Positions 54,728 through 64,000 of a stretch of DNA of 64,000 nucleotides are shown piece after piece. Made by a program: the position numbers and the translations under genes. Position 1 is the stretch's first letter. Every line of letters begins with the position of its first letter. Where the stretch lies: positions 1,260,863-1,324,862 of the forward strand of contig JARGXX010000025.1 of NCBI GenBank assembly GCA_030374765.1, in the 5' to 3' direction. This DNA is from Agarophyton chilense. Its lineage: Eukaryota; Rhodophyta; Florideophyceae; Gracilariales; Gracilariaceae. Below the pieces are notes generated by a model. That model did not search any database and was not told where the DNA came from. It saw nothing but the letters and a program-made list of their open reading frames with translations.

Positions 54728-57700
54728 ATGGACATGTCCACGTCCTTCTTTCAATCTAGAAAGCGTAAGGGGAGATGGCAAATGCGTGGCAAACGATGGG
54801 AACCCCCAGCACCCGTCTCTCAAGAAAGCTCCGAACAATATACGAGGCTTCCCGAGCAAGCCCCTTACAGAAAAAGAAGGTGCAGATGGGAGCTCGAGCC
54901 CGAGCAGAAATTGCTGAATGATGAGCAATCTATTTCTCCACTTCAAACGCAGAAAGATTTGAGCGAAATGGAGGAGAGCTCCGATGTGAGGGGATTTGAT
55001 CTTGGTAGAGAGGAAGATTCACCCCTTCATGTGCCCATCGTGAATCCTCAAAACAGTTTCCATAATTTTCCCGTGGATGCGGAAAATGAGGATGCGCAAC
55101 TTTCGTTGTTGCAACCTGGCGCTATCAGTCCTTTGGATGCGTATTCTTTCGATATAGACAGACAGAGCTCTGGCTTCTATGAATCCGATGATGGCCAAAT
55201 GTCCAGAAGTGCCGAAGATTCTGACCCTCATCAGGCTTCCCAACTTTCCCTTTCCTCAGATGCCATTGTTGGTTTTGAAACGAGGAATACCGGTGTACAA
55301 AGCGCTGATGAGTTCAGAAGGCTTGGAGCCTTTCTCTATACTGCTGAACTGTCAGGTATATCTCAGAGAACATTAGAAAAGCTTCTCACTGTTGCCCCAA
55401 TCAACGCCATGGTTTCATACAGTATAATGCTTTCGTTCGCTGTTCGCAATTCCCTCGCCACGGAATCATATGTGCAGATGTGCAGGGAGGGTCATACTGC
55501 TTCCGCCGGCAGGCTGAGAAACACAGTTAAATGTCCTGCCTGTGGTAATACTATCAAAGGAAGTGGAAGTGCAAAGTTCTGGTACATGAGACCGACCGTT
55601 TCAATCAAGGCACTATGCCGAGTTCGTGACTCGTTCCAAGAACTTGTTGGAGGATGCAAGCGAGCCAAAGATGCTTGCATGGAATCAATAAATGTTGCCG
55701 AGGACCAAGATTTCCATCATGGTAATATGTTTCAAAGAAAATTCTCCAGTTGCATGCAGCAGTGGGATGAAGAATCAGATGTGCTGCATGTGTTTCTCAC
55801 ATTCTCCACAGATGGTTTTGAGTGCGCAAAGAACAGAAAGGGGCAACCAATATCTTCTTGGCCCCTCTTTTGCACAGTATTGAACTTCAGCATAGAGGAA
55901 CGATCGAGAGCAAATAACACCCTCATCCTCGCCGTTGTACCTGGCTCTCATGTATCCTAGTACTTTGACACATTCATGTCTGAAATTGTGAAAGACTTTC
56001 GCCTGCTACAGAAAGGGGTCCAGGTTGTCTGCCATGATAGGCGTATCCGACTTGTCCGAGCACACGTACTTTTCTTCACGGCTGACTGGCCTGCAGCTTC
56101 AAAACTGCTGGGGTACGTTGGACACACCGGTACAGTGTTTTGTAGATTCTGCCTCAAGCAAAAGACGTACATACCCGAGTGTAACAGCTCTTACGTTGTT
56201 CCTCGTATTTCATCTGGCCTTGTGAAAGCTGTGTTGGAAAAGAGGAAAGGGCGTAACATTTTCTACAAAGTTGGGGACATTATCAACATCGAATGTGGCT
56301 CGGCTCGCAACGAACGCGATATCATTTCCACGTGGGGCAAGCTCAAACGACTCGGCGATGATGCTGCTGCTGAAATGAAGTAAATTGCACGAAAAACCGG
56401 CTTCAAACGCGATTCTTGTTTTCGAAAGCTTTCGATGGACTTCAAGTACTCTTTTCTATACGACGTGATGCATCTGGTACTCTTGGGCTGGAGTAAACAT
56501 TTGCTGAAGCTTCTCTGCGGATTTCACGCTCGCCATGAGAAGATGGAAACGACTCCAAGCTACTGTATACCAAGGAACACACTCCACAAGATAGATAGTA
56601 ACATGGATCGATGTTCAGGAGGAATTCCTGTTTCATGGGGGAGGCCACCGTTGGCTCTCCGTGACATAGAAAGATATAAGGCCGAGGACTTCAAACGTCA
56701 GTTAGAAATGTACCTCGTTCCATTTCTGCATCGTGAAGGAGTTGAGGGGAAAAGATTAACTATATGTAGGCTGACGTAGAGGCTGATATCAATATGCTTC
56801 CAATATCAGTGAGTGGATGGTGAAGTTGAAGAGTTAAAGCATGTTGTGGAGGAGCTGTACGCAAGGTTCGTCGATTTGTTCTACAGAAAATCTTTAGATG
56901 CGAACTGCTTCACACCTACAACTCATGCAGTATTGCACCTTCCAGACCATTTGAAACAGTGTGGTCCTCTTCCAACGACATCTCGGTTTCTTATCGAGCG
57001 ACTTCTTGGGGTCATGGGAAGGCCAATGACCTCCAAGAGAAATGTATACTCTCACTTGCTCCATAAGAACCATAGACTATTCGCCCTTCAGATTATGAAC
57101 AATGGACTTGCTCCGCGAGTCGTCGAAGAGAAAACTCTGAGGCTCACGAGCGATACAAGTGATCAGGACTCTGAATCATCAGGCGAAGGGAAAAGTACAC
57201 GTTATACCAGTAAAGGGGTCGAGTGTTATGGAACTGGAATCGAGAGCGAGGTATGCGGAGAAAAAAGAAGTTCTGTATCAAGGTTCATGAGGCAGAACGT
57301 CTCCAATGGCGTCCAAAGCTATAGAATCACTTCTCTCAAACAGTACCAGTGGGCCACAATCTTCAAGAGTAATCAACAATTTTCCATTGAAACCAAGGGG
57401 TGGTACACGAAACGATGCAAGTCCACACGTGGAGTGCGTAAAAAGCATTGCATCGCGGGAGAGTTTTTGAGGGTTGACGAAGCACAGATCGATGCTGATT
57501 CTCATTCTGGAGTATCCCATACGACATCACTTCGAAAGACGAGAGATCTGTACTATGGTGAGGTACAACGGATATTCGAGGCCTGCATCGAAATTAATAG
57601 ACAAGATGCGAAGCGAGTGCTCATGTTAGCTCTTTTTCAGATCAAGTGGCAGTATGGGTGTGTGCATGAGGAACAACTACATCTTGTGTACAAGAGGGAT

Positions 57701-57862
57701 AGAAGGCGTTCAGAGGTTTCCATTGCGACAAGTGAATGTATTCAGCGCCTTGTCGGAGTACTTGACATATCCGGAAGGCGATATTTTGTTGACAAGGTTA
57801 GAAACGAGAGAATAAGCCGCGGTGACCTCCAAATTCCGGGCGCCCTTGCCGTGCGGGTATAG
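54728..57862 (+). pseudogene. TNP2-like transposase of a CACTA (EnSpm) transposon
   Basis: A single frame of 1,045 codons from the ATG at 54,728 to the TAG at 57,860, broken by TAG 55,958, TAA 56,381, and TAG 56,777 plus TGA 56,810 close together. The last two could lie in a 44-nt intron-like GT...AG stretch. Family features: Cys pairs (CPACGNTIKG and FCRFCLKQ), LTFSTDGFECAK with an Asp at residue 362, FTADWPAASKLLG with an Asp at 453, FLYDVMHLVLLG at 579, and HAVLHLPDHLKQCGPLP then FLIERLLG with a Glu at 757. These match the DDE transposase_21/TNP2 core and the adjoining DUF4218-like region. N- and C-terminal extensions are charged and unrecognised. It would cut and paste a CACTA element; the stops suggest a recent death. 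Confidence 0.75.
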
Positions 57863-58679
57863 TGGACGACTTTCTTTCGTTCTCACTGCTCAATCCTCTT
57901 CTTTGTTTTCGGCTGCCAGCACATCAGATTCACTATTTCGTGTTTGTCATTATAACATGATAAGAAACACTGAACGATCGTACCAGACAGATGAAAACGA
58001 AAGAATTACGACAGTGAACCAGAAGGCACCGAAATCCGATTCTAGAACTATAGCTTTCGAATCAATTCCCAGCACATGTTAAGAAACGAGTGGCCTTTTG
58101 GTTGAGGTATTTCATTGCTGGCGTCTGAATAAACCAATTTGAATGAAGAAAATCTAACTGCCTCCCAACTGCCTTCAGCAATTTGAAACAAAGGTGATGA
58201 AGGTGAGAGAGACGCAAGGGTAGTGAAGAAAAAGATAGCGAAAGAAAGAAACTTTGATGTTCTTCAGTTGAAACCCAACAGGAATGTAGCAAACAGTCAA
58301 TGCAAAACGATGACCCAGGAGTGAACAAGATCTAGTAACGGCAGCAGCAGCGGTAGCGATGCATGTTTCTTTCGTGGGTTCCGAACATGGGAAAGACTTT
58401 TCCACTTAGTGTCACTGAACTCAGAAATGCGGGCTCAGGACCCTGATAATCTTGAGTTGCAACACGTGAAACCACGAGTCAATGTACTGTTGTACACGTG
58501 TACTCTTGTTTCAACCCGATCTGTGGACCAGCATTCGATTTGAATTTGTGCATCTCGTGACAAGCCATGGATGGTGTCCCATATTAATTGCGGCACGAAC
58601 CAAGGACCTATTCATCTTCAACTTGTTCCTCTAACTTCTTGTTTTACACTTCTGTCAAAACCATGTCCGATTCCTTTAG
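57863..58679. other. Intergenic, no supported gene
   Basis: Short overlapping ORFs only, none with motifs. Lies between TNP2 and the next plus-strand frame. Confidence 0.4.
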
Positions 58680-59516
58680 GGAAATATCAATGCCCGTAAA
58701 TACAGCGTTTCCCCTGAAAAAGATACTGGTGCCAAAAAAATACTCGAAAACTTGTCATCCGTCAGTCATCGTCCAGTGGAAATCCTGCAAGAGATGAAAT
58801 CGTCCATCTCCTATCGGAAGACAAACCAAACGTAGCACGTCTACCAAAACCACATTGCAGAGGAGCACTACGGAAAAAAATTGTGGAGACAACGCGGGAA
58901 CAACAGAATGTTAGAAAACAGCCGCAGGCGAAAAAGATACCAAAATAGAGGCACTTTGGAGTCGGCTGGAGTTCGAGAGAAGCGGTTGGCGAAGCGACGT
59001 GAGCGCTACACAAGACGTAAGACACAGCAAAACAAGCGGGCGCAACAGGTACAGGAGGAAGACAACGAGAGCAGTGGTTCTTCCGAAGACCAAAACGTAA
59101 AGGATACTCTCTCAGCCGAAGAAGGATATTATATGTACGAAGTTCACATGCATAAACAAGCCTTTGTTACATACAATCATCTACTCATGCCAATTACCAA
59201 TGAGCCCAACGGAGCTACTGTGCTACTCATCGAAGAAGGAAATGATATAGCAAAACTTGGTTTTCATCCTAAGTCCATTGCTGTTGCGGAGAAGTTGACG
59301 TCACGGGTGGTATCGACGGTTGAAAATCGTTGCGGAATAGACACGGCCAAACAGCTCGCCAGCAACAGGCTTTTGCAAGTACTTGATGAGGGTTCGAAAC
59401 ACCAGCGGCACAGCCACGTTACACCGCTCGGACGAAAAGCTTGTCGAAGACGGCACCGACAACAACTGAGATCCAAACACGTCATCCAGCGCGAAAGGCG
59501 AAGCTTGCTGCTATGA
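58680..59516 (+). pseudogene. Basic coiled-coil ORF, possibly third gene of the CACTA unit
   Basis: One frame from about 58,680 to the TGA at 59,514, with a TAG at 58,833-58,835. The upstream end follows CCTTTAG, acceptor-like, so an upstream exon is possible. The protein has a very basic helix (SRRRKRYQN, RLAKRRERYTRRKTQQNKRA), an acidic hinge and a globular part (YMYEVHMHKQAFVTYNHLL, LGFHPKSIAVAEKLTS), then a basic tail. No family recognised. Position and orientation after TNP2 suggest an element gene, but a host gene is equally possible. Confidence 0.35.
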
Positions 59517-60189
59517 TTGTGTTTCGAAGGGGCTGTGATAACGATGAACTGATGACAGATGGTGTAGATGAGGATGAAATGGTAGAATGGTGCGGCTGGA
59601 GAGAAACCGTGAGTAGGCGGCGGAAATGAGTGGCGTTTTCCAATAAAACAAAACAGCAAACATGCAGATGTGGGGCAAATGGCTGAAGGAACATGGTTTA
59701 CGTGTGGCAATGACGGCGTGCGCTTGCGTAGCACCCGCAACGGTGCAGACGGCGAGCGGGCGACAGAGCGTGGGATTTCGAAGATGTACGATTACAAAGT
59801 ACGCCACGACTGAGGCAAGAGCCCGAACGGGCAACCGCCACAACGCACAGAGTCACGACGATCGCGAGCACAAAAGCAACGCGCTCGGCGAGGCGTTGAT
59901 CACTGAACAGCGCGTACGACGGCGGCTCCACGCCCCCGAAAAAGCAAAGAGGTAGAGGCGCGCCATAAATGGACTCGGAATGCGCGCCAAGCGCGCACAC
60001 AGCAACGCTATTGAGGCGTAGGAAGTTCCTACTAGGAACAGGCGCCTGCATGAATTAAATTCTACAATACTCTGTTCTGTATCTCAATACAGTAACGAGA
60101 TCTAGTTCCGATCCTTCTCTTCTTTGTCTCCCTCATCCCGCTTATTATTGAAATTATGTACACAAGAGTGGAGGTAATCATCGGCCTCG
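59517..60189. other. Intergenic, GC-richer, no supported gene
   Basis: Overlapping ORFs on both strands (59,662-59,955; minus 59,698-60,051) with Ala/Arg-rich composition typical of GC-rich chance frames. No motif found. It may hold the right end of the CACTA unit. Confidence 0.35.
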
Positions 60190-61312
60190 TTCACGCCAAA
60201 AGACGTCGTTGTGCATCTTCTTACAATGGCTCGTTACGATGTTCTTTCTATAAAAGGCGTAGCAAAGGCGTCCCCACACACTTGGCACTCGAAATTACGG
60301 AGTTTATTGTGGACTGCATTAACATGTCTGGTGACGTCCCCTCAAGCCCCGAACCGCGGCCCACATTTGTGAGTACATTCGAATTGCTTTTCCTTCAAAT
60401 GCACAACGCGATAGTGGCTCACAATTCCGCTTTGCTGCAGAAATCGCCTTTGGCAGGTTGGACAAACATATGGCCTACGCTTTCCATCGCCGTTGGGAAG
60501 ACCTCATCTGTGTTTCCCGGGGTTAGACACTTTGGAACCATTAGGGATTCCAGGGCCCGAATTCCTTGTGGTTGATCTTGTCGAAGAAGCCTGACTCCGT
60601 TTCTTGACATCTTCTTGTGCTTGCATATCAGAAGAGTCGGATGCTACATTCTTAGTGGTTTCCCCGTCTCGACGCTGTTCCCTGTCTCCGAGCGTTTCAC
60701 CAAGGCTTTCTACATCCAGTTGTGTCGTAATGAGCACATCAAGTTCCGCTCTTCTGCGTTTGCGAGGTAGAGGATCCGATCCCTTCAGGGATTATTCTCT
60801 GACCCTGTTCTTTCCGTCCTTCAAAGCAATAGTCCCATCGTTTTCGTTTGCCTCAATCTCATTTTCCTTTAGAGCTGGCGTTAGTGACTGGCTGCAGGTG
60901 TTTTCTGACAACATTTTGAAACCTCATCGAGATCTGCTAGATGCATATAATTCGGCAACCCGAGCTACTTAAGTGAATGCAGGGTGCCTGTCATTGATCG
61001 GTCCCCAAATGCCATCACAAAATCCGACATTTGGTAGAGTATTAACGGAAACATGGGCTTACCTGGAGTCAATGGCTCTGTTCCGACGAAAGGTTGGTAC
61101 TCCACGCAGTAAGGTGCCAGAGTTTCGTCGTCCTTTTCGTTCATGAGGGCACTAACTTGCAGATCTCCAATGCCTCGGCGCTTGTTCCCGAACTCGTTTC
61201 CCCTAGCACCAGATTCATTGTCCACGGTAGCAGGTGTAACCGGAGAAACAAGACTGTCGTCCTCAACCGGGTTTAAAAGACATTTTATGTTCAGCTTCGG
61301 TTGAGAGCTCAT
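60190..61312 (-). pseudogene. Third C2H2 zinc-finger paralogue (broken)
   Basis: Begins MSSQPKLNIKCLLNPVED at 61,312 and keeps SPVTPAT, VSALMNEKDDET and FPLILYQMSDFV of the A and B proteins, then a TAG at 60,965 directly before LGLPNY (SLGLPSF in A). The linker is frameshifted (60,737-60,504). Fingers 1 and 2 are readable at about 60,480-60,330 (YVCPTCQRRFLQQSGIVSHY; FECTHKCGPRFG) with all Cys/His, but a TGA replaces an Arg codon (CGA) in finger 2. Finger 3 is cut by a deletion. Only distantly related to A/B, so it represents an older copy. The finger domain is better kept than the linker. Confidence 0.75.
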
Positions 61313-61473
61313 TACGCCTGGGTATTGTGTGGGATAGTGTGACGTAAGTGGGAGAAAATAACAAAGAGTTCTTCCGAAGTTGCTTCCAAGATAACGGGCT
61401 TAGCGCGCAGCCGAAACAAAGAGAGTTTAGGAAGACAGACCGTTCTCTTCCGGTGTGAAGATCGAAGAAGCCG

Positions 61474-61504
61474 CCTCTTATGTAGAGAACATCGTTTCCA
61501 TAAA
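61474..61504 (-). promoter_or_regulatory. Promoter remnant of third zinc-finger paralogue
   Basis: On minus, GTTTATGGAAACG (61,494-61,505 region) then TACATAAGAGGCGGCTTC (about 61,468-61,485), about 165 nt upstream of the ATG. This corresponds in order and spacing to the elements of copies A and B. Confidence 0.45.
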
Positions 61505-61505
61505 C

Positions 61506-62790
61506 AGTGCCAAAGAAAACACCACAATGCCAGCTTCCTCATTGGAGCAGCGCAATCCGAATATGTAAAAGAGTGTGTGCCTTCGAAGAGCAAAACGGGG
61601 AGGACGGGCGACGCACAGGGTTGATGACAATCACATGCTGCTGTCATAGAAAAAAAGGGACCTTCCTACTCTGAAAAGCAGCTGAGGCTCAACCAAATGC
61701 ATCCACGAAGTATGTTTGTGATCGTTCCGTGGTCCAGTATTCTCACTTGTACGCTTACTATGTCCTTAAAGGGGTTGGTATCCCCTCAGACACAAGCTAG
61801 GCTGGGATATAATTTAAGTTCCATCAAATAATGATGGAAACCCACGCTAAGAACCTTGCTGGGACTGTCTGAATTCTGGTCATGATGTGATGCAAACAGA
61901 CAGCTTGATGAATTCTATGGCTCTATCAGCAGAGATATGGCTGACCTGAACTCCTCTAGACTCTTTGGAGCCAAACGGCCGCCATGACGCGGCACCTCTT
62001 AGTTTGACACTAAGGCTTATACTCTTTTCTTCGCCGGCAAAAAGGGCCTTCCGTACTTGCAATAGAAAGTATAAGTCGGCAACCCATAACACAATGACAT
62101 GAGGCAGTTGTTACGTTGCCGGTCTCCAGAGCGTTGAATCTTCAAGAATTGTCTTCCCCAAATGAAGTCAGGGCCAGATGACATGAAATGCTCAAGTCCA
62201 GAAAGGTTTGAACAAAGGGACTGAACCCTGCAAAACTTCTTGAGCAAAGCAGCGTACAGGCAAGTGATAGAGCTTTTGTTGATCCAAGAGTTTAAAAGGA
62301 AACGCTCGTTGATTGATACTAGTTTCAGATGAACATGGACTTTAAAGTTGGGAGTCGATCGACCTGCAGTGCAGAGCCACAAAACTTTTTGCAGATTCAC
62401 ATGCTTCATCTTACCTGTCTCTCTTCTCTCTTCACAGCGCCTGTTTCGTACGATGACTTGCACAGAAGCTTACCAAGAGATGCGCCTGAGTCTGTCGACC
62501 GTTTCGAAACGACAGAACCTACTGAAAAAAGGGTGGAATAAATCCAATCTAGAAGATGAAGTAGAATCCGCTGCGAGATCGTCTGAAGCCAACAGCAAGA
62601 CATTTTCTCTCTCTTAAAAACCGATATCAAGGTTTTAGACTGAAGATTTCTGTTTTCATGGCTTACGTCTGAGGATTACACGGCCTACTAATTTCTAGCA
62701 GTGAGAGTGGACGTCTGAAGTTTGTCCTTCCCCTCTGTAACTATAGAGAGTACACTCATAGGATTTGAGAACCTAAGAACTCTAGATGAT
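61506..62790. other. Mostly noncoding; one minus-strand ORF of unknown status
   Basis: The longest frame is minus 62,463-62,017 (148 codons: FKVHVHLKLVSINERFLLNS, HFMSSGPDFIWGRQFLKI), followed in another frame by minus 62,092-61,880. No domain recognised and no start support. Plus-strand ORFs at 62,329-62,617 overlap it. A degraded gene is possible. Confidence 0.3.
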
Positions 62791-63669
62791 TCACTTCTGT
62801 GACTGCTTCTTTTCCTCAGATGCAGACTTTAGAATCTTGACAGTTTCGTCCTGCTTGGATTCGTGGGAATAAGCTCCCTGGTGCTTCTGTACTTGTTGCA
62901 GCTCCATTTCGAACTGGCTTTTTGTTCCATCCACAAGAGATCCCAAGGTGTGCATTTCTGCAGACGCAAGAGCCATACGGTCTCGTAGCCTCTCTTTCGC
63001 TGCCAGAAATTGAGCAAGTTGTCTGGAGTTCTGGTCGAATAAGAAACCTACTTGCTCGTCTTTATTCAGGTTCGGGGCACTTGAACATGACTAGACGTAT
63101 CGACTGCGGTCTGCATAGATCTTACTGCCGTTTTGCACCTTTCTTTTGCTCGAGAACTGGCTCATCTGTTCATCAGAACCAAATGAAGCCGAACGTGAAG
63201 ACGACTTGTGACTGGGATTCCTCGATCAGCTTACCTTCTGCGACCGTTGTAATTCTCCCAGTAGAGTTGGAGGAAAACGAGAGCATTCAACATTCCTACC
63301 GGTAGCTGAGGCTGCAATTGCGATTAAAGTCCTTCTTGATGCGCTCGAAAACTTCGAAAGTTGCTGCAGACCGTGGGGGGCTCCAAGATATGGTCGGGAG
63401 TCCGCAAACAAACCAAGAATTGTCTTGTCAAGAAGAACTCCTATTTGACAAAGTGGGAGAAATCCTTCTTTGTTTGTCAAGCATTTCTCAATTAGCGAAG
63501 TTGCAAGGCTTGTGGTACGGAAGGAGTCTGATGGCGATCCCAAGGAGTCAAACGAATGAGTAGAATTGGTGTGAACAAAGAAACGTAAAGGGTTAATGGT
63601 ATGGCAGCGAAGGGAGTCAGATATTATCAATGCCTGAGGAGTGTGTGGAGTAAAGATGCTCTTGTGCAT
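62791..63669 (-). CDS. Candidate two-exon gene of unknown function
   Basis: Exon 1 from the ATG at 63,669 to 63,235 ends PTLLGELQRSQK. A donor AAG|GTAAGC follows at 63,234. An acceptor CTAG ends at 63,091. Exon 2 (63,090-62,791) continues in phase 0: SCSSAPNLNKDEQVGFLF, RQLAQFLAAKERLRDRMALA, EMHTLGSLVDGTKSQFEMEL and a Lys/Glu-rich end (SASEEKKQSQK). The 144-nt intron would otherwise introduce a TGA and a TAG. Exon 2 is predicted helical, probably coiled coil. No family recognised. The intron and exon 1 frame are inferred from splice consensus only. Confidence 0.4.
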
Positions 63670-64000
63670 ATATCTGATAAGGACTGAAGCACAGACGATG
63701 AGTGGAGGTGGTTAGGTTGCATCACGCGACAAGCGCGGTTTTTTCTCTATTGTTGTGGACATGTCAGTAATTGCGGACTGAACGGCATCCTCTTCGTTCC
63801 AAACGGTAGCCCTCTTATCCATGGATGATAACTTGAGTCACACTCGCTGTGTGAAGAATCACTAGGAGGACATCACGTTATCTTACGCAGGTACAAATTG
63901 TACATATTGCGATTGACCTCCTCGTGTTGTAGGAGATGACAGAATAGCCCCAGTTTCTTTGAGCGCTTGATATACGGAAACAATCATCAGCGAGAACAAG
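63670..64000. other. No feature seen
   Basis: No ORF, motif or repeat supported in the last 330 nt. Confidence 0.5.

Noticed and set aside
59662-60051. Overlapping Ala/Arg-rich ORFs on both strands
   Set aside because: Open frames on both strands in a GC-richer patch are expected by chance; no motif or start support.

Overview
The window looks like repeat-dense nuclear DNA of a eukaryote. The evidence is Ty3/gypsy and copia-type LTR retrotransposon remnants, a CACTA-type (TNP2) transposase, a piggyBac-type transposase fragment, C2H2 zinc-finger genes, and plausible spliceosomal introns (GTGAGT...CAG and GTAAGC...TAG). There are no bacterial operons, ribosome binding sites, rRNA or tRNA genes. 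Long intron-free reading frames and this transposon mix would suit a florideophyte-like red alga, but that is a weak inference; an oomycete, fungus or other alga is not excluded.

Layout. 1-7158: a decayed minus-strand Ty3/gypsy element (family 1, copy A). 7159-15.6 kb: a plus-strand Ty3/gypsy element (family 2, copy A). 15.6-17.26 kb: spacer with a possible hAT-like scrap. 17,262-22,484: block A of a roughly 5.1-kb duplication carrying a C2H2 zinc-finger gene. 22.5-27.57 kb: AT-rich, gene-poor DNA with one or two unrecognised ORFs. 27,574-35,234: family 2, copy B. 35.2-40.08 kb: a minus-strand copia-like element with a Tudor-like domain. 40,081-45,171: block B with the second zinc-finger gene. 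45.77-46.65 kb: piggyBac-type fragment. 46.65-51.9 kb: two inverted pieces of family 1 (copy B), the 3' part on minus and the 5' part on plus. 52.7-59.5 kb: a decayed CACTA/TNP2 transposon with a divergent partner ORF and possibly a third ORF. 60.2-61.3 kb: a third, broken zinc-finger paralogue on minus. 61.3-64 kb: low-coding DNA with one plausible two-exon minus-strand gene.

At large scale the order family 2 - spacer - zinc-finger block occurs twice in direct orientation (7,159-22,484 and 27,574-45,171). This suggests a segmental duplication later modified in copy B by the copia-like element.

The most unusual signal is a long ORF on the strand opposite to pol, lying just downstream of integrase, in both gypsy families. 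These antisense ORFs (aORFs) share the architecture globular domain - Pro-rich linker - helical C-terminus. They also share an alignable block with identical internal spacing (GR[LI][IV]xLP, then 24 codons on GT[QE][FY]x[VI]xQxE[AT][FY]) although the two families are otherwise different elements. In family 2 copy A the stop codons of integrase and aORF overlap tail to tail in CTAA.

Most element genes carry in-frame stops and frameshifts and are best read as pseudogenes. The two full-length zinc-finger genes (425 and 435 codons) are intact, have matching upstream promoter-like elements, and are the best candidates for active genes.
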